Part shown: piece after piece, positions 36,210-44,414 of the stretch
How the letters are laid out: each line of letters begins with the position of its first letter
Numbering within the stretch: position 1 is the stretch's first letter
The notes under the pieces: generated by a model
Told to the model about the DNA's origin: nothing
Database searches by the model: none
What the model saw: the letters and a program-made list of their open reading frames with translations, nothing else
Assembly (NCBI GenBank): GCA_023423975.1
Contig: JAFAEO010000063.1
Coordinates: 62,001 to 126,000, forward strand
Source: Pseudomonadota bacterium
Lineage (GTDB): Bacteria > Pseudomonadota > Gammaproteobacteria > Burkholderiales > Burkholderiaceae_B
Direction of reading: 5' to 3'
DNA length: 64,000 nucleotides
Position numbers and translations under genes: made by a program

Positions 36210-36251
36210 CTGGACACGAAGTTAAGCACTCTCTCTTAACTTCGTGTCCAG
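36210..36251. repeat. Perfect 17-bp inverted repeat, 8-base loop
   Basis: CTGGACACGAAGTTAAG at 36210-36226 is the exact reverse complement of 36235-36251. It is preceded by A7 but has no T-run after it on the plus strand. It could terminate minus-strand transcription or be the joined ends of a lost element. Confidence 0.8.
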
Positions 36252-36264
36252 AAGATTAAACCCT

Positions 36265-36309
36265 CTGCACCCACAAGGTTGGATTGATATCCAATTTCTG
36301 GGGGTGTAG
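36265..36309. repeat. Imperfect inverted repeat, 20-21 bp arms
   Basis: CTGCACCCACAAGGTTGGAT and, after TGAT, ATCCAATTTCTGGGGGTGTAG form imperfect arms that meet tip to tip. The look is that of two terminal inverted repeats of an insertion element placed side by side, but no transposase sequence remains. Confidence 0.5.
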
Positions 36310-36362
36310 TTCACAATTTTCGGGGCAGTTTTATTGACAGGATCGCAGCACCCTTGTCATGA

Positions 36363-36390
36363 CGGCGGCTGCCCTCGTGGCCAGCCGCCG
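36363..36390 (-). terminator. GC-rich hairpin after cysB
   Basis: CGGCGGCTG at 36363-36371 pairs with CAGCCGCCG at 36382-36390, some 20 bases beyond the cysB stop codon. It lacks a clear U-tract on the minus strand, so termination is uncertain. Confidence 0.45.
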
Positions 36391-36408
36391 CGTTTGTCTG
36401 CTTTAACT

Positions 36409-37398
36409 TTAAGATACCCGGCGTAGCGGCGGTGCAAAATCGTGATTTGTATCGCTCGAGCCATTGGAATTGACTGCTGCCTCGACCGCCTCGCGACTTA
36501 ATTCCGGTGTCAGCATGGCCAGGAAATCGTACACATAATCACGCAGGAATACGCCGCTTTTCAGACCGATACGGGTGATATGCGTACCAAAAAGATGTCC
36601 TACCGGAATGCCCACAAAACCCGAGTCTCGCCGAGGGTCAAAAGCCACGCCGGCAATGATGCCGATACCCATTTCCACATCAACATAGGTTTTGATCACA
36701 TCAGCGTCAATGGCTTCCAGAACGATGTCCGGCTTGAGCCCTTTACCGGCAAAAGCCTGATCAATCGACGTGCGCCCGGAAAAAGCCCGATCGTAAGTGA
36801 TGATGGGATATTGGGCAATCTGTTCCAGCGACAGGTTTTTTGCCTGTGATGAAGTCAGTTCCGTCAGCGGATGATCAGGCTTGACCACAATGGTATGCTC
36901 CCAGCTATAGCAGGGCAAGGTCGCCAGGCCGGTCACTTCGGACAGCGATTCAGTGGCCAGTGCAATGTCAGCCTGTTCCTGCAACACCATTTGCGCCAGT
37001 TGCAACGGGCTGCCCTCGGCCAGGGAAACATGAACCTTGGGAAAGCGGCGCCTGAATTCCGGGATGAACCGGGGCAGAAAATAGCGTGCCTGCGTATGCG
37101 TACATGCAATGACCAGGCTGCCCTCGTCGCGACGTGCAAATTCATCGCTCACTTTCTTCAGATTATCGACCTCGATCATGATGCGCTCGATAATGCTGGC
37201 CACCGCCTGTCCGGGTTTGGTCAGGCCTTTGATGCGTTTGCCGTGGCGCTCGAAAACCTTGACACCCAGCTCATCTTCAAATTCTATGATCGCCTTGGAT
37301 ACACCCGGCTGCGAGGTGAACAAAATTCTGGACGCCTCGGTCAGATTGTAGTTGCGCCTGATGGTTTCACGTATAAAACGAAATTGCTGTAGATTCAT
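36409..37398 (-). CDS. cysB: CysB-type LysR regulator of sulfur assimilation
   Basis: The 329-residue protein opens MNLQQFRFIRETIRRNYNLT, the signature of CysB/Cbl, with the helix-turn-helix at residues 19-42 (EASRILFTSQPGVSKAIIEFE). The effector domain includes the anion-binding region TESLSEVTGLATLPCYSWEH. CysB activates sulfate uptake and cysteine synthesis genes in response to O- or N-acetylserine. I took the ATG at 37398 for this canonical N-terminus. No sulfur genes adjoin it. Confidence 0.93.
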   Translation of the reverse strand: MNLQQFRFIRETIRRNYNLTEASRILFTSQPGVSKAIIEFEDELGVKVFERHGKRIKGLTKPGQAVASIIERIMIEVDNLKKVSDEFARRDEGSLVIACTHTQARYFLPRFIPEFRRRFPKVHVSLAEGSPLQLAQMVLQEQADIALATESLSEVTGLATLPCYSWEHTIVVKPDHPLTELTSSQAKNLSLEQIAQYPIITYDRAFSGRTSIDQAFAGKGLKPDIVLEAIDADVIKTYVDVEMGIGIIAGVAFDPRRDSGFVGIPVGHLFGTHITRIGLKSGVFLRDYVYDFLAMLTPELSREAVEAAVNSNGSSDTNHDFAPPLRRVS

Positions 37399-37640
37399 TA
37401 TCCTTGCCTTTTTGATCCACCTGACCGCTGCAGGCGGGACGCCGGAACAGTAACAACAGCACAAAGGGCCATAGATAGCCCTGGACCGTCGCGGAACCCG
37501 CTGGTGGTGACAGCGTGCCGCCGCTCGCGGCAATACGCATTATCGGATTATAAGTTATAACGAACAGCATTTATATAATTATTGGATATATACATATAGT
37601 CTATTTCAACTGAAATACCACATGAATATATGTACAGGCA

Positions 37641-38747
37641 CTAAGCCGCTGATTTTTTTGGGGTTTTCAAACGCATTCGGGTATAGAACGCATACAGGCA
37701 CAGCGCCAGGACGATGACATGCAGCGACAGGGTCCCAGTCAGAAAGTCTATTTTTCCGTTACCGATCCAGCCCCGCATCAGGTTGATCATATTCATATAG
37801 AGCAACCCTGTCAGACCGGCCAGCAGCAAGTCTCCCGAACGCCCCAGGCGGGGATTGACCGCGCCCAGCGGGATCGCCAGCAATGCCAGATTCAGGGCGG
37901 CCAGCGGCAAAGAAATCCGCCACATGATCTGGGCCTGGCTTTCCGCCTTGCGATCCTGAATCAGGTTGGTCGTTGGGCGCGATTTCATCTGGTTCAGCGC
38001 ATTCTGCCGAGCGACTTCATCGGCACTGGTGCCTGAGGAGTTCTCCAGGCGCAGGGTATACGAGTCGAAGCTGACCATCCGGAATTCGGCGCTGTCTGTT
38101 TTCATGTCGTAGCGGTTGCCCGGTCCCAGTACGACGTAACGATCACCATTGTCCTCACGACGGATCCGCGCGTTTTTCGAACTGACGATGGTGTACCAGT
38201 CGTTGTCCAGGACGCGGGCAAACACAGCGCCAATCTCATCTTGCGGATTCGTGGGAGCTTCGGTGAAAAACACGCGTGCGCCACCAGCCGATTCAATGAA
38301 CTGCCCGGCGGTAATCTTGGACAGGTCGGAGCGCTGTTCATAACGCTGGCGATATTCTTCGATCTGGCGATAAGCCCAGGGGGTTACTTCCAGCGTCAGA
38401 ATGGCGATCAGTACGCAAACCGGCAGCGCCACACGCAATACCGGCGAAATCCAGTCTTTGAGCGAGACGCCGCTGGCAAACCACACCACCATTTCAGATT
38501 CTCTGTAATTGCGTGAAATGGTTGTGATGGTCGCAATGAACAGCGCCACCGACAAAATGGTGGGCAAGGCGGTAATGCTCGAGAGTGCGGCAATCCCCAA
38601 TACGATGTCTGCACCGATCTGCCCTTCAGCAGCCTGACCGAGCAAACGCACCAGCAGCACACTCAGCCATACGATGATCAGCGTTGAAAAGACAACGCCA
38701 CCGTGACTGGTGATTTCTGCAACAACGGACCGTTTGAATAGCGACAT
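37641..38747 (-). CDS. lptF: LPS export ABC permease LptF
   Basis: The 368-residue inner-membrane protein is LptF, one of two permeases of the LptB2FG transporter that drives lipopolysaccharide out of the inner membrane. It shows the LptF/LptG pattern: FKRSVVAEITSHGGVVFSTL first helix, a central periplasmic beta-jellyroll domain (residues 125-265) and three C-terminal helices including ALLAIPLGAVNPRLGRSG. It is divergent from pepA, as in enterics. The partner gene lptG would normally follow directly, but only 240 bases of non-coding sequence separate it from cysB. Confidence 0.92.
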   Translation of the reverse strand: MSLFKRSVVAEITSHGGVVFSTLIIVWLSVLLVRLLGQAAEGQIGADIVLGIAALSSITALPTILSVALFIATITTISRNYRESEMVVWFASGVSLKDWISPVLRVALPVCVLIAILTLEVTPWAYRQIEEYRQRYEQRSDLSKITAGQFIESAGGARVFFTEAPTNPQDEIGAVFARVLDNDWYTIVSSKNARIRREDNGDRYVVLGPGNRYDMKTDSAEFRMVSFDSYTLRLENSSGTSADEVARQNALNQMKSRPTTNLIQDRKAESQAQIMWRISLPLAALNLALLAIPLGAVNPRLGRSGDLLLAGLTGLLYMNMINLMRGWIGNGKIDFLTGTLSLHVIVLALCLYAFYTRMRLKTPKKSAA

Positions 38748-38803
38748 AAGTAAAGATGAGGGATAATGAGGGCATCTTTCCGACGCCTCAAGGTAGAAAC
38801 AAC

Positions 38804-40330
38804 ATGGAATTTAACACACAAACAAGCCGCTCGATTCAACAAATCAAAACCGCCGTCTTATTCGTCGGTGTGTACACCGAGGGCGTGCTTGGAGAGACAG
38901 CGAAGCTCATCAACCACGCCTCTGACGGCGCCATCGATGCCGTACTCAAACGAGAGTTCAAGGCCGCTGCAGGCACGTTGTTCGACATGCGCGCCCTGCC
39001 CGGGGTGCGCGCCGAACGTGTGGTGCTGGTCGGGCTTGGCGCCAAGGAAAAATTCAACAGCAACGTGATGTCCAAAGCACATGTGGCCATTGCCGGTTAT
39101 TGCAGCGACGGTTCGCTGACCGAAGCGGTATCTACGTTACTCGAAGAACCGTGCCCTGCCACCACGTTGCGCCAGAGCGCGCAATTGGCAGCTACCGCCG
39201 CCGGCAACGCCGTCTATAAATATACGGCGACATTCAGCAAGGAAAAACGGCCTGCCACGTCGTCTTTCAAGAAACTCGTTTTCACGATCGACAAGCCCGA
39301 TCAGAAACAGGCTGAGCAAGGCATTGAACATGGCGCGGCGATCGCCAAGGGATTGCGCCTCACACGCGAACTGGGCAATCTGCCGGCCAATGTATGTACC
39401 CCTGCCTATCTAGGCGACCAGGCCAAACAACTGGCCAAAGACCACAAATCCATCACGGCAGAGGTGCTGGAGCGCAAGCAGCTGGAAGCATTGAAAATGA
39501 ATGCATTCCTGTCGGTGGCAGCAGGATCGGAACAACCACCGCGCTTTATCGTGCTCAAGTACTCCCCTGATGGCGGCAGCAAGAAAAAACAGAAATCCGA
39601 CGGCCCCGTTGTCCTGGTCGGCAAGGGCGTGACCTTTGACACAGGGGGCATTTCCTTGAAGCCCGGCCTGGGCATGGATGAAATGAAATTTGATATGTGC
39701 GGCGCCGCGTCGGTGCTGGGCGTATTCAAGGCGCTTGCGCATATGGAATTGGACACCGAAGTCATCGGTCTGATTCCGGCGACGGAAAACATGCCCAACG
39801 GACGTGCGACCAAACCGGGCGACGTGGTTACCAGCATGTCCGGCCAGACCATTGAGATTCTCAATACCGATGCCGAAGGCCGGCTTATTCTGTGCGACGC
39901 CCTCACTTATGCCGAGCGCTTCGAGCCCGCCGTCGTGGTAGATATCGCGACGCTGACCGGCGCCTGCATTGTGGCGTTGGGCAATTTCCATAGCGGACTA
40001 TACGCCAGCGACGACGCCCTGGCCGATAACCTGCTAAGCGCAGGCAAGCGTGCACTAGATACCGCATGGCGCATGCCGCTGGATGACGAATACCAGGAGC
40101 TGCTCAAATCCAATTTTGCCGATATGGCCAATATTGGCGGTCCCGCTGCCGGCTCGGTTACCGCCGCGTGCTTTCTGGCGCGTTATACCAAGGCCTATCG
40201 CTGGGCGCATCTGGATATTGCCGGCACCGCGTGGCTCAAGGGTGGCAAGGACAAAGGCGCCTCCGGACGCCCGGTCCCCATGCTGTGCCAGTTTTTGATT
40301 GAACGGCAGGCCCAAGCGAATGCGGATTGA
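38804..40330 (+). CDS. pepA: Leucyl aminopeptidase (M17)
   Basis: The 508-residue cytoplasmic aminopeptidase of family M17 carries the signature NTDAEGRL and the metal-ligand segments VGKGVTFDTGGISLKP and MKFDMCGAASVLG. The ATG at 38804 gives the normal length. In E. coli PepA also binds DNA in Xer recombination and carAB control; whether that holds here is unknown. It overlaps the holC start by eleven bases. Confidence 0.95.
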   Translation: MEFNTQTSRSIQQIKTAVLFVGVYTEGVLGETAKLINHASDGAIDAVLKREFKAAAGTLFDMRALPGVRAERVVLVGLGAKEKFNSNVMSKAHVAIAGYCSDGSLTEAVSTLLEEPCPATTLRQSAQLAATAAGNAVYKYTATFSKEKRPATSSFKKLVFTIDKPDQKQAEQGIEHGAAIAKGLRLTRELGNLPANVCTPAYLGDQAKQLAKDHKSITAEVLERKQLEALKMNAFLSVAAGSEQPPRFIVLKYSPDGGSKKKQKSDGPVVLVGKGVTFDTGGISLKPGLGMDEMKFDMCGAASVLGVFKALAHMELDTEVIGLIPATENMPNGRATKPGDVVTSMSGQTIEILNTDAEGRLILCDALTYAERFEPAVVVDIATLTGACIVALGNFHSGLYASDDALADNLLSAGKRALDTAWRMPLDDEYQELLKSNFADMANIGGPAAGSVTAACFLARYTKAYRWAHLDIAGTAWLKGGKDKGASGRPVPMLCQFLIERQAQANAD

Positions 40331-40754
40331 TTTTGCCTTCGGCGCAGCAGACCGGCTTGGCATGGCCTGCGACGTCGTGCGCAAGCAATATCAGGCCGGC
40401 CAGCCGGTCCTGATTTATTGCACAGATCCCAAACGGCTGGCCGTGTTCTCGCGCAAGCTTTGGGCTCTGGAAGATACGCTCTTTATCCCGCATGATGAAG
40501 TAGGACCGGACACACCGGTAGACAGTCCAGTACGGGTAACCCGCAACAGCCCAGCGCAGGCGTTGCAGGAGGGTGTTCCCGTTCCCTGGTTGCTCAATCT
40601 GGATCTGACCTGCCCGCCTGACACAGAAGGCTTCACGCGCTTGCTGGAAATTGTCTCCAATCACGAACAGGACAAGGCTGCGGCCCGGTTGCGCTACAAA
40701 CAATATACGGCTGCCGGCCATGATGTCCGGGCTCACAATATTTCGAGCAACTGA
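40320..40754 (+). CDS. holC: DNA polymerase III subunit chi
   Basis: The 144-residue protein is HolC, which links the clamp loader to single-strand-binding protein. The opening RIDFAFGAADRLGMACDVVRKQYQAGQ and the FSRKLWALEDTLFIPHDEV segment are typical. It starts inside the last codons of pepA, the common pepA-holC arrangement. The valS gene that often follows is absent; a proline-rich protein gene comes next. Confidence 0.92.
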   Translation: MRIDFAFGAADRLGMACDVVRKQYQAGQPVLIYCTDPKRLAVFSRKLWALEDTLFIPHDEVGPDTPVDSPVRVTRNSPAQALQEGVPVPWLLNLDLTCPPDTEGFTRLLEIVSNHEQDKAAARLRYKQYTAAGHDVRAHNISSN

Positions 40755-40789
40755 CACGCTGGCCGACTCGTTGCAAGGAGTCTCTATTT

Positions 40790-41824
40790 ATGTCCATTAC
40801 TTTCAGAAAACGCCCAGACCATACGCTATCGGTCCCCGAAGCGAAAGAACCTCATCTGGATCTGCATTCCATCGATGCTCAAGCGGATTCAGCATCGGCT
40901 GATGATAATATCCCGGTCCTGCTGCCCGAACCGCCCGCATCAACGCAATCGGCGACCGCCCCAGGAGCTGGCAGCACGCCGGCAGCACGCCAGCAGGCAG
41001 GCTCGCCAGGCCGAACCGATAACCCGATGCCCGTTCGGCAACAGGAGCATACAGGTAGCGTCCATATTCCTGCACCGCCGCTGGGGCCACGACCTCAGGC
41101 GCCTGCGCAGAGCAAGCCCGCATGGCAGGAGCAAGCCGATGACATGCCGGTGCTGATGCCCACGCAGCGTCCTGCACAAGTGCCGCCATTTGGCGCTTCA
41201 ACGTCGCCACAGCCTGCACAGACTCCCTATCCGGGCAACCCATCTACGGCGCAGGCCGGGACCCGCCCTGGATGGCATTCAGATGAATCGCGCCATGCGA
41301 AACCGGCCACAGCACAGACACCGGCCCAGGCAATGGGACACTCAAGCGCAGCGCCCTCTTCGCCCACCGCCTCACCCTCATCACCCCTGTCCGGCGCCGG
41401 TGAGACGCCTGCATCGTCATCCGCATTCCCTGGGCACCCAACGCCGGATGATTACGCGCCATTTTTGAGCACGGCCCGTGGCGCCCAGGCCCATCACAGC
41501 AAACCAGAGCTATATGTCTGGTCGGATGACGAAAACGACGCATTCAGCCAGGCGGCACAGGCCGACTTTACGCTGAACAGAATCCAGCCTACCGCCGGCC
41601 GGCCCACCTTTGATGCCTCGCTGTTTCGGGCGCCATCCCGGCCCGACGCCCTGGCAGCAACAGCGGCGGCCACAGCCCCTGGGCAGAGGGACCCGGCGGC
41701 GGACATGCAGGCGGAAATTGACGCGCTGGTGACCGAACTGCTGGACGAGTCCCATGAGTATTTGAAACGGCGCCTGCTCGAAGAGATCCCGGAAATTATC
41801 GCCAAGTACCGCCACGATCAGTAA
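40790..41824 (+). CDS. Proline/alanine/glutamine-rich protein, DUF2486-like
   Basis: The 344-residue protein has a conserved-looking start (MSITFRKRPDHTLSVPEAKE), a long disordered middle (about residues 45-230) rich in Pro, Ala, Gln and Ser with repeated MPVL/IPVLLP motifs, and an ordered acidic C-terminus ending LKRRLLEEIPEIIAKYRHDQ. The position after holC and this C-terminal helix resemble the DUF2486 proteins of Burkholderiales. The IPVL motifs recur at residues 41-44 and 123-126. No signal or membrane segment is seen. Function is unknown. Confidence 0.7.
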   Translation: MSITFRKRPDHTLSVPEAKEPHLDLHSIDAQADSASADDNIPVLLPEPPASTQSATAPGAGSTPAARQQAGSPGRTDNPMPVRQQEHTGSVHIPAPPLGPRPQAPAQSKPAWQEQADDMPVLMPTQRPAQVPPFGASTSPQPAQTPYPGNPSTAQAGTRPGWHSDESRHAKPATAQTPAQAMGHSSAAPSSPTASPSSPLSGAGETPASSSAFPGHPTPDDYAPFLSTARGAQAHHSKPELYVWSDDENDAFSQAAQADFTLNRIQPTAGRPTFDASLFRAPSRPDALAATAAATAPGQRDPAADMQAEIDALVTELLDESHEYLKRRLLEEIPEIIAKYRHDQ

Positions 41825-41844
41825 TGACTCCTGGCAGTGACTGT

Positions 41845-41873
41845 TGAATTTTCCGCATTTCAGGTAAAATTCA
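41845..41873. promoter_or_regulatory. Inverted repeat upstream of the YccA gene
   Basis: TGAATTTT at 41845-41852 and AAAATTCA at 41866-41873 are perfect reverse complements about 75-100 bases before the start codon. It may be an operator; no -35/-10 pair with normal spacing is obvious beside it. Confidence 0.3.
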
Positions 41874-41946
41874 GGGAACTGTCAGATTAATTTGCAGTCT
41901 GATGTATACTGAAATTCATGAAAATTGACTTGTTATTGGAGAGACC

Positions 41947-42639
41947 ATGACTGACTTGCGCCAGACTCTACCTCAGGAAGGCTACGCACCCGGCCAGGTG
42001 GTGCGCAATCGTGTATTGCGCAATACTTACTGGTTGCTTGCCGCTTCCCTTATTCCCACCGTGCTGGGCGCCGCCCTCGCATTGCAACTGAATCTGAACG
42101 CGATGCTCGCCCCGGGCATTTCTACCATCGTCTTTCTGGTGGGCGCCTTCGGCCTGATGTTTGCCATAGAAAAAAACAAGAACAGTTCGCTGGGCGTCGG
42201 CCTGCTGCTGCTCTTCACATTTTTCATGGGCATGATGCTGTCACGCCTGATCGGTCACGTACTCGATTTCCGTAACGGTGCGCAATTGATCATGCTCGCC
42301 TTCGGCGGTACCGCAATCATCTTTGGTGCGATGGCGACCATTGCCACCACCAGCAAGCGCGACTTTACCGGTATGCAAAAGACGCTGTTCATTGGCGCGA
42401 TTGTTTTACTGCTGGCAGCCGTGGCCAATATCTTCCTGCAGATCCCGGCATTGGTCCTGACCATTTCCATCCTGGCTGTGGTGATTTTCTCGGCCTTCAT
42501 GCTGGTGGATGTCCAGCGTGTAGTCAATGGCGGCGAAACCAACTATATTTCGGCAGCGCTGGCCATTTATCTGGACATCTATAACGTGTTCGCCAATCTG
42601 CTGGCCCTGCTGGGCATCTTCGGCGGCAGCCGCGAATAA
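41947..42639 (+). CDS. yccA: Bax inhibitor-1/YccA family membrane protein
   Basis: The 230-residue protein has seven hydrophobic segments and belongs to the Bax inhibitor-1 (UPF0005) family. E. coli YccA is a substrate and modulator of the membrane protease FtsH; related YetJ is a pH-sensitive calcium leak. The hydrophilic N-terminus (RQTLPQEGYAPGQVVRNRVLRNTYWLL) and the terminal IYLDIYNVFANLLALLGIFGG are typical. The gene is monocistronic with a terminator about 70 bases after its stop. Confidence 0.9.
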   Translation: MTDLRQTLPQEGYAPGQVVRNRVLRNTYWLLAASLIPTVLGAALALQLNLNAMLAPGISTIVFLVGAFGLMFAIEKNKNSSLGVGLLLLFTFFMGMMLSRLIGHVLDFRNGAQLIMLAFGGTAIIFGAMATIATTSKRDFTGMQKTLFIGAIVLLLAAVANIFLQIPALVLTISILAVVIFSAFMLVDVQRVVNGGETNYISAALAIYLDIYNVFANLLALLGIFGGSRE

Positions 42640-43165
42640 GTGTCACGCCTGTGTCCCACAAGGCACAGGCATTACACACCGGAAAAAGCCAGTTCCGGGC
42701 AAAGCGACAAGAACCGCTACCACGTGCAACCGTGATAGCGGTTTTTTCTTGCCCGTCAAATTAGACTGGCGCGATGAGCACTCCTCGTACGGTGACGCAC
42801 TGCTTGTCTATCAAATACGCCGCAATGAGATATTCGCGGTGCGGCGATGTCCTTGGCTGCCCCCATCGGGACACACCTGAGCATTCGGCTTGCCGCCCAT
42901 CTCACTTAACAAGTTTTAACAGTTTAGATAAACCGTCCGCCCTGATTGACGATGCGTGCTGAAAACAGCGCAAAGAACGAATTCGGTTCTGCACCTTGTT
43001 GCGTGCCTGACGGTTAGCCGACAACGCCCGTAGCAATTGGATTTTCGCCCTGTTTTCAGGGATTTAAGGGTAATTATCTAGTGACGGCTGTCAATAACCT
43101 GACTAGACTAAAGGGTTGATTCGTCCGCAACGATTTCAAATCAATAAACAGAATACAGGAACCAA
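42640..43165. other. Gene-free stretch between yccA and the Bug gene
   Basis: About 525 bases containing two hairpins, GCCTGTG/CACAGGC at 42647-42670 and the yccA terminator. The remainder should hold the Bug gene promoter. I see no gene or RNA. Confidence 0.5.
42712..42747 (+). terminator. Terminator after yccA
   Basis: AACCGCTACCACG and CGTGATAGCGGTT form a stem with one G-U pair and a short TGCAAC loop, followed by T6. Confidence 0.85.
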
Positions 43166-44152
43166 ATGTTACACACACTGAAAAATGCCCGCCTGTTCGG
43201 CCATATTGCGCTGGCCTTCGCCATGTCTGCAGGCACAGCCATGGCTGCCGATTATCCCGACCTTCCGGTCTCCATGATTATTCCGTTTACCGCGGGTGGT
43301 CCAACCGATAACGTCGCCCGTTCGCTGGGTGAAGCAATGCAAAAATCCCTTGGGCAAACGGTTGTGATCGAAAACAAGGCCGGTGCCGGTGGCACGATCG
43401 GCACTACGCAGGTCGCCAATGCCAAGCCTGATGGTTACGACGTCCTGCTCATGCACATCGGATTTTCTACCGCGCCATCTTTGTATAAGCGGCTCGGTTA
43501 CGATCCCGAAAAAAGTTTCCGGCCCGTTGGACTGGTGGTCGACGTACCGATGACATTGGTGGCTCGCGCCGACTTTCCGGCAAACAATATGAAAGAACTG
43601 GTTGAGTATCTGAAAGCGAACCAGGACAAAGTTACCCTGGCCAACGCAGGTGTAGGCGCTGCCAGCCATCTTTGCGGCACCATGTTGATGGATGCCCTTG
43701 GTGTCAAACTGCTGACCGTGCCATATAAAGGCGCCGGTCCGGCAATGAATGACCTGCTGGGCAAACAGGTTGATCTGTTATGCGATCAGACCACCAACAC
43801 CACCCAGCACATCAAGGCGAAAACAGTCAAGGCTTATGCCATTACCAGCGAAAAACGCAATGCCCAATTGCCTGATCTGCCCACCATGCAGGAGGAAGGC
43901 TTCAAGGACTTCAACGTTGGCATCTGGCACGGTATGTGGGTACCCGCAAAAACACCGGATAACGTTGTTGCCAAATTGCAGTCTGCATTGAAGGATGGAT
44001 TGGCCAGCCCGAAATTCAAGGAACGCATGGATGCGCTGGGCGCCACAATTCTGACAGAACAGGCCACCCCGGAAGCGCTGGACGCCAAAGTCAAAGAGCA
44101 AATACCCGTCTGGGCTGAGCTCTTCAAAAAAGCAGGCGTCAAGCCTCAATAA
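43166..44152 (+). CDS. Bug-family periplasmic solute receptor (TctC-like)
   Basis: The 328-residue protein has a signal peptide (cut near AMAADYPD) and the Bug/TctC fold: PVSMIIPFTAGGPTDNVARSLGEAM, then VIENKAGAGGTIGTTQVANAKPDGY with the ligand-contacting loops. These receptors bind carboxylates such as citrate or nicotinate and are hugely expanded in Bordetella and relatives. No tctA/tctB membrane genes lie beside it, so it is an orphan receptor, as most Bug proteins are. The ligand is unknown. Confidence 0.93.
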   Translation: MLHTLKNARLFGHIALAFAMSAGTAMAADYPDLPVSMIIPFTAGGPTDNVARSLGEAMQKSLGQTVVIENKAGAGGTIGTTQVANAKPDGYDVLLMHIGFSTAPSLYKRLGYDPEKSFRPVGLVVDVPMTLVARADFPANNMKELVEYLKANQDKVTLANAGVGAASHLCGTMLMDALGVKLLTVPYKGAGPAMNDLLGKQVDLLCDQTTNTTQHIKAKTVKAYAITSEKRNAQLPDLPTMQEEGFKDFNVGIWHGMWVPAKTPDNVVAKLQSALKDGLASPKFKERMDALGATILTEQATPEALDAKVKEQIPVWAELFKKAGVKPQ

Positions 44153-44252
44153 CCATGCCACGCAAGCTGGCCTGATGATGCACACGACTTATCGCGTGGC
44201 ACAACAGGCCGGTGCGATTGCATTGTAAAGCGGGATATGCCCTGCTTCACGC

Positions 44253-44283
44253 AAAGCCGGAGAGTCTGATCTCCGGCTTTTTT
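44253..44283 (+). terminator. Terminator of the Bug receptor gene
   Basis: AAAGCCGGAGA and TCTCCGGCTTT form an 11-bp stem around GTCTGA, ending in a run of seven T. Confidence 0.9.
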
Positions 44284-44414
44284 ATTGGCAATTGCACTTG
44301 CACATTGATGTGCGCGCGATAACCTTCGGGGTTACGCCGTGTTTTACGCAAAAAAGGTCATAGCGTCATACGGCACAACTACCTATTCCGATCATGACGG
44401 CCGGGCAAAGGCCC

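Larger units (their letters stand above)
36061..36408. other. Intergenic region with several palindromes
   Basis: About 350 bases between convergent fadD and cysB. It holds a short GTGCTTT/AAAGCAC hairpin near 36088-36115, two larger palindromes listed separately, and a GC-rich hairpin near cysB. No gene is seen. The crowding of inverted repeats suggests a mobile-element scar. Confidence 0.5.
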
